DNA of 64,000 bases from Phorcus lineatus. Taxonomy: Eukaryota; Mollusca; Gastropoda; Trochida; Trochidae. The stretch covers positions 33,641,645 through 33,705,644 of the forward strand of contig OV121088.1 of the NCBI GenBank assembly GCA_921293015.1, read 5' to 3'. Of the stretch, positions 37,995 to 49,866 are shown piece by piece. Position 1 is the first letter of the stretch. Each line of letters starts with the position of its first letter. The position numbers and the translations under genes were made by a program. The notes beneath the pieces were generated by a model. It did not search any database, was not told where the DNA came from, and worked only from the letters and a program-made list of their open reading frames with translations.

Positions 37995-38031
37995 AGAAGA
38001 AGAAGAAGAAGAAGAAAGAAAGAAGAAAAAT
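37995..38031. repeat. (GAA)n microsatellite
   Basis: GAAGAAGAAGAAGAAGAAGA grading into GAAA repeats. Confidence 0.9.
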
Positions 38032-38215
38032 ATTTTCTTACAGTGTCACATGCTGTAAAACATAACAGAACACTTTAAAATTACATGTTAAAACAGCATC
38101 CGGCCAAGTGGCCTATGAGACACTCAATACATCTAGGTTTAAACGAAAATGTAAAATAAACATACATTTCAAAACTTCTGTTGAAAAAAGACTAAACATG
38201 GACATATATATGCAA

Positions 38216-38410
38216 GGAAACACACACGCACCTACACACGTACACATTCGCACATACACATACGTACATACAACGATACATAGAAAGATATACATGCATA
38301 CATACATGCATGCATACATACATAAATACATAAATACATAAATACACACATCATACATACAAACATACATACATACATACACACATACAAACATACATAC
38401 ATACACACAC
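38216..38410. repeat. (CATA)n / (CACA) microsatellite
   Basis: Long imperfect run of ACATACATACATACAT with CACACA interruptions. The cysteine- and tyrosine-rich frame on the minus strand (YVCMYVC) is an artefact of the repeat. Confidence 0.93.
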
Positions 38411-40129
38411 GTTTAATTGAGTTTTACAGAAGCGCGAAATATGAACAAATGTAAGAGAGGTTAACGTCGGAAGAAATTTCTCGAGTTGCCTCTGTGAAGA
38501 TGGATCGTGACTCCGTATATATTTACAGTGACCATCCACGTTGCAAATCATTGAATTTCATGTACATGAATCCATGGGAACTCGGAGTATATGGATTGGT
38601 ACCCTCAACCAACCATTGTTTAACTCAGGCTGCAAATTACAGAAGAAAATGTACATTAACATATTTATACGACATACAAAATATAAATCAAATACAAATG
38701 GTATATTATATACCATATGCTTAATGGTTATGGATATCATATCGTGACTATTGACTTAATAATCTCACAGAAGGTTGACAATTAAAGTATTGTACCTACA
38801 TATAGACTTTAGATAATGCAAAGGATATTCATTTGTACATGTACGGTCTATCATAATTACATTTGTGAATAAAATTTTCACGCTCTAATTTTTTAAATAT
38901 AACTAGATAATCGAATTCGTCATCAATATCATTTAAATCACTTTCTATCATATTCGGAACTCATCGCCATCAACGTGTTACCCCATGACGGATAAAGTTT
39001 CACATGGTCATGGGAATTACGTTTTTTTTTCCAAAAATATCTCGAGGTATGTTTTGCTGCTGAAACTCCTTTTAATTATCCATTCAGTGAGTCAAGGGTG
39101 TAAGTGTCACCGAGACAAAAAAATATTAAATTTCATATTGAATCCCTTCATATTAGAATGGTTTGCTCGATGTATAACCCCTAAAAACGTAATGAACTGC
39201 TTGGATTACTTTTGGCTGCGCGAATGAAAATTAAGACGTACTAGTTGTTCGTCGCACAGGATATTCAATGATCGAAATTTACTTGGGTAAGAAAAAAATA
39301 ACCAACTCGAAGCTTGAAATTGGATGGACGTTCTTAGATAAAAAATAATCATTTCAATAGTTTGTAACACCCGTTGGGCACATCCATCACAAACAAAAAT
39401 CCTTGCTTTGCGAAATAAAAGCATTGTCTAATTTGGTATCTGAGATGCATTTCTGTTTCTTTTTTCGTACCATATCTCAAATTTTGGAGAATATTTGTAC
39501 AATATGACGGTATGCATAAAAAATAGTGATACATGATTACACGATATGTATAATATTCTTGGGGAAGTTGATTGGTCACCGATGGAGTGCATCTAATGAT
39601 ATCTCTCTGATTTATTATCATGATGTAAGAGAGTATCGATTACAAATTGTTCTCTCGATATCTCATTGTCGTAACCTAACATTTAACCATACATTTATCA
39701 ATAGAGGACAGGAAACGATGTGACATACATGCAAACATAATTTCAAATGTAACATTAGCAACCAAATATATATAAACATCGACTAAAACATTCAAGTGAC
39801 GGAAGTGAAGTATGTGCGGTCATTTTCACTTTTACCTTGACACGTATTGCACCTTATCTGACTACTTCTGGGGAAAAAAACCCAGCTCATCAATCACTTG
39901 ACATAGGGAGCCGTTATTAACATATCTGAAATGGACGAATGCCTTGGCATAATGCCAAGTGGGTCAGAGGCTATGAATAGGAACACGTTTAAGCGGCATG
40001 TTATAGTACGTTGAAAATCTTTGTTCTTTATTGAATGGGAATTCAGCATATGTTGTTTCCGCCCCTTTTTGGGAAATTTGAATTTTTCGTTTTTACATGA
40101 TTATTTTATGTCTTGAGGTGGTGGTGTAA

Positions 40130-40270
40130 CGATTCATCGATAGTATCGATGTTTGGATCGTCTACTATGCGATACGAGTGCATCGATGCAAAATATATAA
40201 TGACAATGTATCAGGATATTTACATCGTGAGGGTTTAAATCGATGTATCGCGATAAGAGACAATCCCGAT
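40130..40270. repeat. ATCGAT-rich imperfect palindrome
   Basis: CATCGATAGTATCGATG near the left end and ATCGATGTATCGCGAT near the right end, with GTGCATCGATGCA between. Resembles a degraded terminal-repeat element, but no target duplication was found. Confidence 0.45.
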
Positions 40271-41663
40271 ACTATTAACATAATTTGTTTCAAAGAAAAA
40301 GGTATATAAGCTGATAAAGTTTCTATCCTATTTTAGAGTCTACAGTGATTAGACAAACAGAAAACATATAATATTTTTTATATTTTATCCGCATTTTCAG
40401 TCTCTTTGTTTTTGTGATTTCCATTTATGTCATTTTTGACAGGTTTGTTGCTAAGAAATAACATTACTTTCTTATGTCCTATCTATTCTGTCTTCTTTCA
40501 TAAACTGTAGATAATCGGGGTACGTATTGTATCGCTACCATGGTATCATGGTGATAATCGTCTCGCAGGTTCCTTGGCAATACTTTCTTGATATATCGTC
40601 TCGTCTAATAAAACTCGAATCGGAATATATCGTCTCGGCAAAGGGGCAACCGATTTTGTTTGCTGTAATACATCAATTGCATTTCTTTTGACGCCAGTTT
40701 CATAAAAACTAGCTTTAAGTTTTACGTTCCATCGCAGGAACCTCTTCAACGTGTAATATTACAGTAATTCGTAACTACGACGGTGACTTGTGTTTTCCAA
40801 TTGCTGTTTAGATTTCAACTTACCTATCTTATTTGACACACATATGTTTGCCTCAATTTCAAGTGTAGTAAAATAGCTATTTATTCTTATAGTAAAATGT
40901 ATTCTGCTTGTTAAAAATCGTTATATTCTTATTTTTATGTCACATAGTTTTGAATTCAAATTAAATATTGTTTGTCTAAAGTATCGACTGATTAAAGCAT
41001 ACATAATCTCTTTTTTACAAAACGGCGCATTCTAATTTCTATTCTGATGTTTGAATAAACGGAATCACATCATTGTAGTGCGTGAAGCTAATTTTGATTA
41101 TCGTAACATTACTTTCACCAACTCCAACATGCAAAGGAATATTTGGATACCAAAGTTGAAACTAAATACTCCTTTTTTGTGGTTGGTTTGTTCATAATTG
41201 TTCTTTTACTCTCACGCAGATCCTAGTGGAATAAAGTACAAATGTATATCCATGGAGACATTAGAAGTGACTAAACGTGGGCCAATACGCTTCTGATCAT
41301 GCGCAGATACCCGATTGGAGAAGATTAATAAGTTCGATCTTTAAATTAGTGGTATTGAATACATGTATGGTCTGTAAATATTTGACAAATCAAATTTTAA
41401 GGATTTAACTCATAATGAATAAATGTAAACAGAATACATTACAATTATAAGAAAGATCATGTTTTATGTATAAAGCGGCAAGATTCGAACCCGCATCTTC
41501 AGCTAGCCTACATACATGTATTGACAGCACCGAATGACTTCCTTGATCACTCATTGTACATATATATATACATGCAATCAAATGGTCATAATGGTGATTA
41601 TGGTTAATTTTTTATTTACCTTTGACAGGTAATGAGAAGAGAGTTGTACTGGTATTTTCATTG

Positions 41664-41722
41664 ATTATGATGATGAAGATAATGATGATGATGATGATGA
41701 TGATGATGATTATGATGATGAT
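41664..41722. repeat. (GAT)n microsatellite
   Basis: About 17 GAT triplets with two interruptions. Confidence 0.92.
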
Positions 41723-42948
41723 ATTGCCCTGACTGCTCATCGGAGAATTTAAGTTAACTGCTGTAAGCAATGAACAAGTAAGTTTTGATTGTCAGTCAAT
41801 GAGGTACATTGTACGTTAAAATCTTATTATTATCATTGATGAATCATATTTTAAAAACAATGACGAACATTAGTAAATACATACAGTGACAAATAAAAAT
41901 ACTATTTATGGATCCGATAATAACTCAGATGTCATGTTTTCACAAATCATGCGATTTAAAGGAATGGTACAGGGTACAACTCGTGCTACGTAGTTAACAT
42001 AGAAAATTAAATAAACTTATGACATCAACTTGTGTCAGACACACCCCGATTACAATAACACGCAAGCTCACGGCACATGAATATTGAGTTTCACAAAGTG
42101 AACAATGTAGATAAATACTTTGAGACGATATCTTATAACTTGTAAGTGGGGGATATTATCGTCACTTAGAAATATAGGTCGAAGGTACATGCATGTGTAG
42201 GTAGCATTCTTCTTGTTTAACTTAGGGGTCCAGGGCATTTAATTAACGAAATTTGTCATTGCAATGTTTAATCAATCTTAAGTTGTAATATCTATAAATA
42301 TATTTATCAATGTTTTGACTTGTATATTTAATGTGTAAGATTCAGACGTGCCTGTATAAGGACTTGAAAGTTTTAGCTGGCATTTTTTATAATTGAGCTC
42401 ACCTCGAAATAATTTTGAGAGGGTTCCAACTCATCAACAAAATTAGCTTAACGTCATACACCGACATTTGTCACATTGGCCGAACAATTTACTCCAATAC
42501 AATTACTATATATCTAAACCTAATATAACTTGTGACAATCATGGTTATAATTGATGAATACCTTCAATAAGGTAACTGAACACGTAAGACAAATTTGATG
42601 GATGAAGTGAAGGTTTTGGAGTTGAATTGTTTAAATCGCTCGGGAAAATAGTGAACCACCACCCCTTGCCCGATTTTCAAAATCATTGGTTCCATCATCC
42701 AATCCTCAGAAATTCTCGGGCGAAGGCCCATTATAGAATTGAGAGTTAAAAGTTGATTCTAAAGTTAACCTAATTCATTTACACTAACAACCCATTTCTC
42801 AAAAGTAATTAAGCGAGAGAACAATAAGTTGACGTCACAAGTGAAATTTCACACCCTTTCGTCACCCGTTAACCGGAGTGACCTTGACCTTGGAAAAGCA
42901 GACGACCGAACCAGGAAGTAAGTGCGCTCTCATACGCATAGAAAACTG

Positions 42949-43077
42949 TTTAGCAGACGACACAAGAGGGTTTTAGTTATTATTCTTTTATATATATAAA
43001 AGAATAATAACTAAAACCCTCTTGTGTCGTCTGCTAAAAGAATAATAACTAAAACCCTCTTGTGTCGTCTGCTAAAC
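42949..43077. repeat. 90-bp perfect palindrome with a duplicated arm
   Basis: 42949-43038 is a perfect inverted repeat: TTTAGCAGACGACACAAGAG at the left, its complement at the right, centre ATATAT. The right arm (AAGAATAATAACTAAAACCC...TCGTCTGCTAAA) is repeated once more in direct orientation to 43077. Related CAGACGACC words occur just upstream at 42900 and again at 44490-44530. Confidence 0.95.
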
Positions 43078-43080
43078 AGC

Positions 43081-43362
43081 TAAACAAGTCTTTTCAACAG
43101 TATGGAGTTTTCTGAACATGGCAAATACATAGGTACGCATGCTTAACAATGTAACAATGTACAATAGACTTTGATTGATTAGCAGGTGACAAGTGGTAAC
43201 CTCGATTAGCTAACAATGCGCTATTTATGAGGGATTAAGATTTGAGTTATTGTAATAGCCTCTTCCTGGTCGGTCCCAGTCCATCAATTGTCAATTGCAT
43301 GCGTACCTATATATTTGCCATGTTCAGAAAACTCCACACTGTTGAAAAGACTTGTTATCAAG
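43081..43362. mobile_element. MITE-like element with 58-bp terminal inverted repeats
   Basis: AAGTCTTTTCAACAGTATGG...GGTACGCATGC (about 43085-43142) is matched by its complement at 43298-43358 with two or three mismatches. The 155-bp interior has no coding capacity. It abuts the palindrome at 42949-43077, and the word CTAAACAAGTC / GACTTGTTATC borders the ends. Probably a non-autonomous DNA transposon; transposase family unknown. Confidence 0.78.
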
Positions 43363-43434
43363 TCGAAATGCGACGCATCCAGTCATCATTAAAATGATAT
43401 CTACAGCAAGTGCCGTCTGAAGTATTTTATTTTC

Positions 43435-43438
<4 letters not shown>

Positions 43439-43471
<33 letters not shown>
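43439..43471. repeat. (TA)n microsatellite
   Basis: About 16 TA dinucleotides. Confidence 0.95.
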
Positions 43472-43473
<2 letters not shown>

Positions 43474-45059
43474 ATTTGAATAAACTACAGCGTATTACTA
43501 GGATAACTTCAAATTTCGTCTCCATCAGTCCGTTGTTATCGTTATAATATAAATGAAGATGAATAAAACGGATAAATATCTGAATTCATTATTGAAATCT
43601 ATTTTTCATTTAATCAATACTTTTAGATATTTTCATGTCGCCGCCATGTCATGCACCCATACGTCAAACGCCTTATGGCATGATAAAACCATTTTGGTCG
43701 TATTTGCGAACACAGGTATGGCCACAACACGAAATATTGATTCATGTTAACTGACACATCGAATCGTCACGAGTAATTATAATAAATGACGGAATTCATT
43801 TATAACTTAAATGATCGAAAATATTTATGTGAGAACATTCTTTCTTTTCATCAGAATGTGAACTTCATTAAAAACGATGTAACCCCCCAATTAAAAAATA
43901 TTATTGGATGTTCAATCCTTGTTCAACGATGTCATTGTGTCCTGTAGGCTCTCACAGGTCTTGCGTTTTGCTAATGATAAGTTAGTAAGTAGAGAAGTTT
44001 CTGTAATTTCTCCAGATTAATATAAAATTAATTGAAGACAGAATATAGTGTATTTTTCGCTAAATCAAGATATCAGACCAGTTGATCCAAAACGCAGAGA
44101 GTGGTAAAATGTTTATGATGTAAATGACAATTAATTTGTCGCCCAATTTTCTCCTGGTAAGATAAATCAAGTTAAGAGTTAAGATTGTGTTGCATACGTT
44201 ATGCATGAAGTATTCCAAGATGACATATTACTCGCTAGAATGTCACCTGTAATAAAACCTTAGCAGGTTACTATCTGCCCTGAACAGATTGGTGTACAAA
44301 ATACTTAAAAATATAAACGAGCAAATGAATTGTGAGTTAGCGTACACCTATATAAATTACACTCAACATCTTTCTCTTTTAAAAACACAAATAAAACTCT
44401 TAAATGATGAAATTTAAGGTAAATATCTTGATGTAATAGTACGACGTGAATTATGAAATTTACCTCTAATTCTTCACCTTAGAGGAGCAGACGACCAAAC
44501 TAGAAAAAAGTGTATGGCAGACGACTATGAATCAAATTCATGTTAAAGACGTTGTGCTATGCATGAAGTATTTCGAGATGGCAAGTTACTAGAAAGTCTC
44601 TAATTACGTCTATTTAGCGCCAGAATATGATCATTATATTCTCAGTTCTTGAAAGAATAAATTGTGGTATGTTGACATTGGTTTTCGTTAAGAGTTAAAA
44701 TGTGAATAAAATGTAATGTACTTGTTCTTTTAATGTTAACGTTTTTCCTTTTAATTACTGTAAGTTGGTCTAAGGCCACCAAGCATTCTTTTTCTATCAT
44801 TCCAGTAGTGTTAAAGTAGTAGTGAAGCACACTGTGCGTAGTGGCATCTCCTTGCTTCTTGAAAACTATCCATGTAAACTTATAAGACAAAGGTTGAGAA
44901 TGAATTTGTAACAAATGGTATTCATTGTTAAATAGGTAGGAAGGGAGAACGGGCATTAACAAATTTAAACAATATAGACATTTTAAATTTGATTATAACT
45001 CTGAATGATATATTGTCACTCATATGCCTAGATATTATAGGTCTGCGCCTGTTTTATAT

Positions 45060-45132
45060 ACGGATTATATGTACAAATGTAAATATATTTCATGCAGACG
45101 TACATAAACTATCATCTGTCTGTCTGTCTGTG
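45060..45132 (+). mobile_element. Possible retroelement tail with (CTGT)n
   Basis: ACATAAACTATCATCTGTCT and three further CTGT units resemble the tail of the truncated LINE at 11613-11636. No coding remnant is visible upstream, so this may be only a microsatellite. Confidence 0.35.
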
Positions 45133-48100
45133 TTAATGGGGTGTGTCATTTAGGCTTCTGCAAGCGTTGTTTGCTTTCATGAACCACAAGTAATTTGTAT
45201 ATCTTTGACATTCGTGGACGAATGTTACGGCAGAGGTAGATGAATTAAACTTAAATCAGCACGCATTAACTACATATATTAAAAAAGACGATATGCATGT
45301 ATATGCGTACGTGCACGTAAACATCATCATCACAAAAGCCACACCTCAGACCAGCTAAACATCCGTTATGTCTCTGCTGGTCTTGGGCGTTTCTCTTTTG
45401 AAATCTATGCATCGCTTATGGGTGAAACGGTAAACAGCTTCATTTTTTTCAAAAGCTACCCTTCCTTTTGATACACAATGCATAAAAACCTGTGAGCATT
45501 TTCACGTTATACCTCACCAAGGAGGTGATCATGATCTCAGAACGACGGTACATGATCCTTAAAGATCGACTGAAATGCCCCATGGCAGCTTTCGTGATTC
45601 ATCAAAATTTATTCAAATTTGACAGTGACTTAACTGTACATTTCTGACACTAACCAATAAACAACGTTTTCAAAACACCAGCTAATAAGCACCGTTCAAC
45701 AGAACTGAAAGGGCCCGTGATCACTGAAGCGTGAATCCTGCCACATGACTTGTCAGGCACCAGGTTCCCATTTTGATATCCCAACGCATTCAAATTTACT
45801 TCTTAATCTACTGGTATTTAACTACACCTATTCGATTTCAAAGCCTTGAACCCGTTGCTAACTAGCGACATATGTCAAAAGTCCTAATAAAAAGGCGCAA
45901 CTCTTGGCATTCAACTGCTACTTAGATATAATGTCATGACGTCCAATGATTTTAGAGTATGTATTTCACCAATGAATTAAGAGAAGGAGATTTGGCTCAT
46001 GCTGTTCTACCGATGATGACAATCTTGTGAAAAAGTAGATCGTTTGGTACAGTTACAAAAAATCTTTACATTTATAAAGGATGTTTCTTACGCTTGAGCC
46101 AGATATGTTATTATATCACTGATTGTTACATTCAAAGACACAGACATAGCCACACGATATCAGATGCAATATTAGATAACAAGATACGTTACATAACTAC
46201 AAAGGAATCACTTTAGATCTAAGTTGTCACGAAACTTTAGTAAAAGAAAGTCATTAAAGTGAACATATACGACATTGTATCCTGTTCATTAAAAACTTTC
46301 CTTTTTTCGAGACAATTTACACTTCATATTGATAGATTTATAATATAACAATACGTGTTATTCAAAGTTCTAAACGTTTTTATATATAAACCCACCCGAG
46401 AAAGCCGCGTCCAGAGATTGTCACACCCCAATCAAAGTGGATATGACGATTGAGAAACGACGTTGATATCATGATGCAGTAATAGATCGTATTTATGAAT
46501 TTTTCGGTCATGCTATCGCCCCCTATTTGGCTGTCGAATTAGCTTACAGATACAGAAAAAACAAAGAGCTGGAGTTTCAGTGGCCGGAAAGTACGTCACG
46601 CACCGGGCGTGGCTTTAAGTCATGCTTCTATGATTTCGTCAAAGCTTTCCCAAGTCTAATGTGGCGGATATCCAAAGCAGGAGTATAAAAGGTGTGTTAG
46701 TAGTCGAATTAAAGTCTATATTTCTCATTTGTTTGGCTCCCTTGATTCTAATACATAAGTGATACAATTACATATAATAATTTGCAATAATCAAAATCAT
46801 GCGTTACGCCTCCTCCTTAAATCTTACGTGTCCTGTATCGAGTGCTGGTCCAGGTTTCAGAAGGCCCCCTTAGTGTTAAGTGTGCCCTGAACTCGTAGTT
46901 ATAACATTGAGTTACAATCACCTTAGACTACGTAATTTTGTTGTCCATCCATGCCTTTATACATTAACCGCAGTTAAATTCCTGGCGAACCTTTTTTTCA
47001 TGTGAGACGTTCGGATAATCTGTGTGTCTGTCACAGACAGTAAGATATATATAAACGTCTCATCTTATCGATTTACCAAAAACAAAAAGGGTAAAGGCAT
47101 AGAAGTGTAAAAAGTGAGCCACAAAATTTAGATATGAGAGATTATATTTATAGAATTATATATAAATATAAAATAAGATGTTTTATGGATAAAGTAAACC
47201 TGAAATTTAAAAAAAATAGAAAATCGTTCCGATTTGATTTGCCATACCGAGCATTCAATCAATTCTGTGATTTACTTAAAGTTTATTATTGCCTTACAAT
47301 CTCAAGCAAACCTATAGCAAACCCAAGCTATAATGCCGAGTTTGTTCAGCAGGCGAAGGCTTCTTTCAGAGTAATTCGGCACGCCTTGACACTCTCTTTC
47401 TTGCTTTTTTGGCAAGGACAAGGAATCTTTATGGTGGCTGATGTTTTCTATTCCTGTCGTCTGAAAAAGCGAAGACGTCACCAGCGACCCTATTTCTGCT
47501 ACACTTATATTCGATACTACTTGTAAGATTAGCAAGCCATTCAAATGTTTACCTGCCCAGTTATAAACCACACCTTACATCGATTACTTTGACAACTGTC
47601 AAATCAACTCTGAATAGGTAACAGCGTGACATAATATTAACATGTCACTGTTTAGTGCCACACTCTACAAATCCGAAAACGTACTCTATATATCGCAAAG
47701 CGGAATAAGAAAATATTAATCTAGAAAATCCAAAATTTATTGTTTCAATATTCTGTCTATGATTACAAGGAAAACAATAATTCAAGGAAGTCAGTTATAA
47801 ACAATTCACTGAAAACACAATTTATTCTCTAAAGTAACATTTAAAGTAGATATCTTATCATTTTCTTTGTGAAAGTGGTACGTGTGCGTGATTTAACAGT
47901 GTAAGACTTCCGAGTCCGTGAAGGCATCAAGTTTTGTGTAGTTTACTGGTGTACAATATTGAAATATTCACAATAATCGTCATACATTGTCTGTTTTTCA
48001 TATTGGATCCGCCGATAATGGCTGAAATGGCTAAACAATAACTCATTCACTCATATTTGATTTATTATCAAGCAGTTTAACGTTTGATGATTAACTTTTA

Positions 48101-49798
48101 CATGATTAGTTACTTTTTGATGAAATAATACTGTTGACAACATTTGGCATATGTGAACAATACAAAACACGGTGTTTTTCTTTATGGGGTATGTAACCCC
48201 AAAGCTCTTTCCTACATTTCATCCCCCAAACATTTTTTTCACATTCAAAAATGTTTTTTTCAGAGACGACAATTAGAAGTTTCGATCTGTGCGAAAATCA
48301 TCGTGAGATCATCATTCGCCGACCCTCATAGTTATCATCACATCGCGAAAATTGACCATCATTCGCATCCTGGGCTTCTGACAGAGATAAATATCACAGG
48401 ATTTACGCATTATATTTTCTCAGAATCAGCCAAATTGTCTACATTTTTTACTAAATCGTGACCATGCATCTACTCATTAACCCAATGCAACCGGTACTTG
48501 CGATGCCTTTTTGGCGTTTTAAAAAAAATCATTTAAATGGTATCTCGGGGATTTGCTTGAGATTTTGTATGCATTTGATACTTGGAAAATGCAATTTATA
48601 CTGATACGAATTTAAAGAGCCACTCCGTGAGTTGTTGGAGTCATATATGCCAAACGTAATCAATGGTGTCATTTGATCGCGAAGTATCGACTGTTACCAA
48701 AACGACACATTTTAAAGCTTATCGGTTTTTACAGTGACAATATGAAGGTAGAACGTCGCAATTATGATCGAAAACCGGACAGTGGTGCGCGTCAAATTGT
48801 CAAACGTTATTTCGGAGACTTATCTAAAACAGCCAGGAGGACATTTAGGAGTTGATAGCGTTTGTTAGGTTATATAACTAGTATCCATGTATATTGGACG
48901 CGATATCTACACCTCTGTGCATTTATAAGGCTGTTTTTATATTTTCATGGAAAACCAGTATTTGTCATATATATGTCTTTTGAACATGAAAAGTGAAGAT
49001 GTTTTGATTTTATATCACATTAAGGTTCGTATCAAAGGTAAATAGTATGTTATGAAAATAGAGAGTAGCTCTTTAAAGCATATGATTCGGCATAACCTAA
49101 AATCTTTGGATGGATGCAATCGTCTTACATGGTCTTCAAAGGTAGAGTTGCTCCTTTTCTACTATTGTTTTGGGTTTGCCTGGATTCGCAGGAAGAGATC
49201 TAATTCCGAATTATATTTTTTAAAATGAACGTCGTTATTAACGTCACAACAAAATCAAAAGACTTTTCAAAGAGGACATATAACTATTTTTTGATTGACT
49301 AATTCCATTGTGTTTGAAATTGTGATTTTAGACAACAACCAATGAACAATTTATATGACTAACGATGATGCATAGATAAATGCAGTTTATTACTTATCTC
49401 ATTAAAGGGAACTGCCTAATTTTACCCATTGTGAAATATTACATCACAAAGAAGTAGATGAATCAAATTGTAAATAGCATTAAATTACCATCAAAGCGTG
49501 AACAATATGCTATGTACTTATAGGCCTATTGTATGTCTGATGTGTGTCATAAAGATAGTGTTTCCTGTAACGTCATACACAGAGATGCTCCAATTGTAGG
49601 CTTTCTGGTCGGAAACCCGTGTCTTTATCTGATGCTTGTTGATGAATGCATGAAATATCAGGGGCGGATCCAAACTTTCCTAAAGGGAGGCATTTACTCA
49701 TTTGAAAGGGTAAAGGGTCACCCTTAAAGTTTATTGACACATAATTTGATATCTGGATAAAGAGGGCTCGAGTCCCAAGAACCCCAATTGAATGCGCC

Positions 49799-49866
49799 AC
49801 TCTGTACTCTCTGTACACGCGAGCTCTGTACTCTCTGTACACTCTGTACACTCTGTACTCTCTGGT
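49799..49866. repeat. CTCTGTACA short tandem repeat
   Basis: About seven irregular copies of CTCTGTACA / CTCTGTACT, unit 9-10 bp. Confidence 0.85.

Larger units (their letters stand above)
38415..42940. other. No gene seen
   Basis: AT-rich. Contains an ATCGAT-rich stretch at 40130-40270 and a related TATCGTCTCG-rich stretch at 40540-40640, a minus-strand tRNA-like word GATTCGAACCC at 41475, and the GAT microsatellite at 41664-41722. No supportable exons. Confidence 0.35.

Noticed and set aside
38113..38406. Cysteine- and tyrosine-rich minus-strand peptide
   Set aside because: Translation of the CATA microsatellite.
41465..41530. tRNA gene on the minus strand
   Set aside because: GGGTTCGAATC is present, but the bases around it do not form a T-stem or acceptor stem; at best a degraded SINE head.
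46500..46620. Possible repeat shared with positions 85-130
   Set aside because: Only short words (AGATACAGAAAAAAC, ATAGCCCC/ATCGCCCC) are shared, in inconsistent order; not enough to call.
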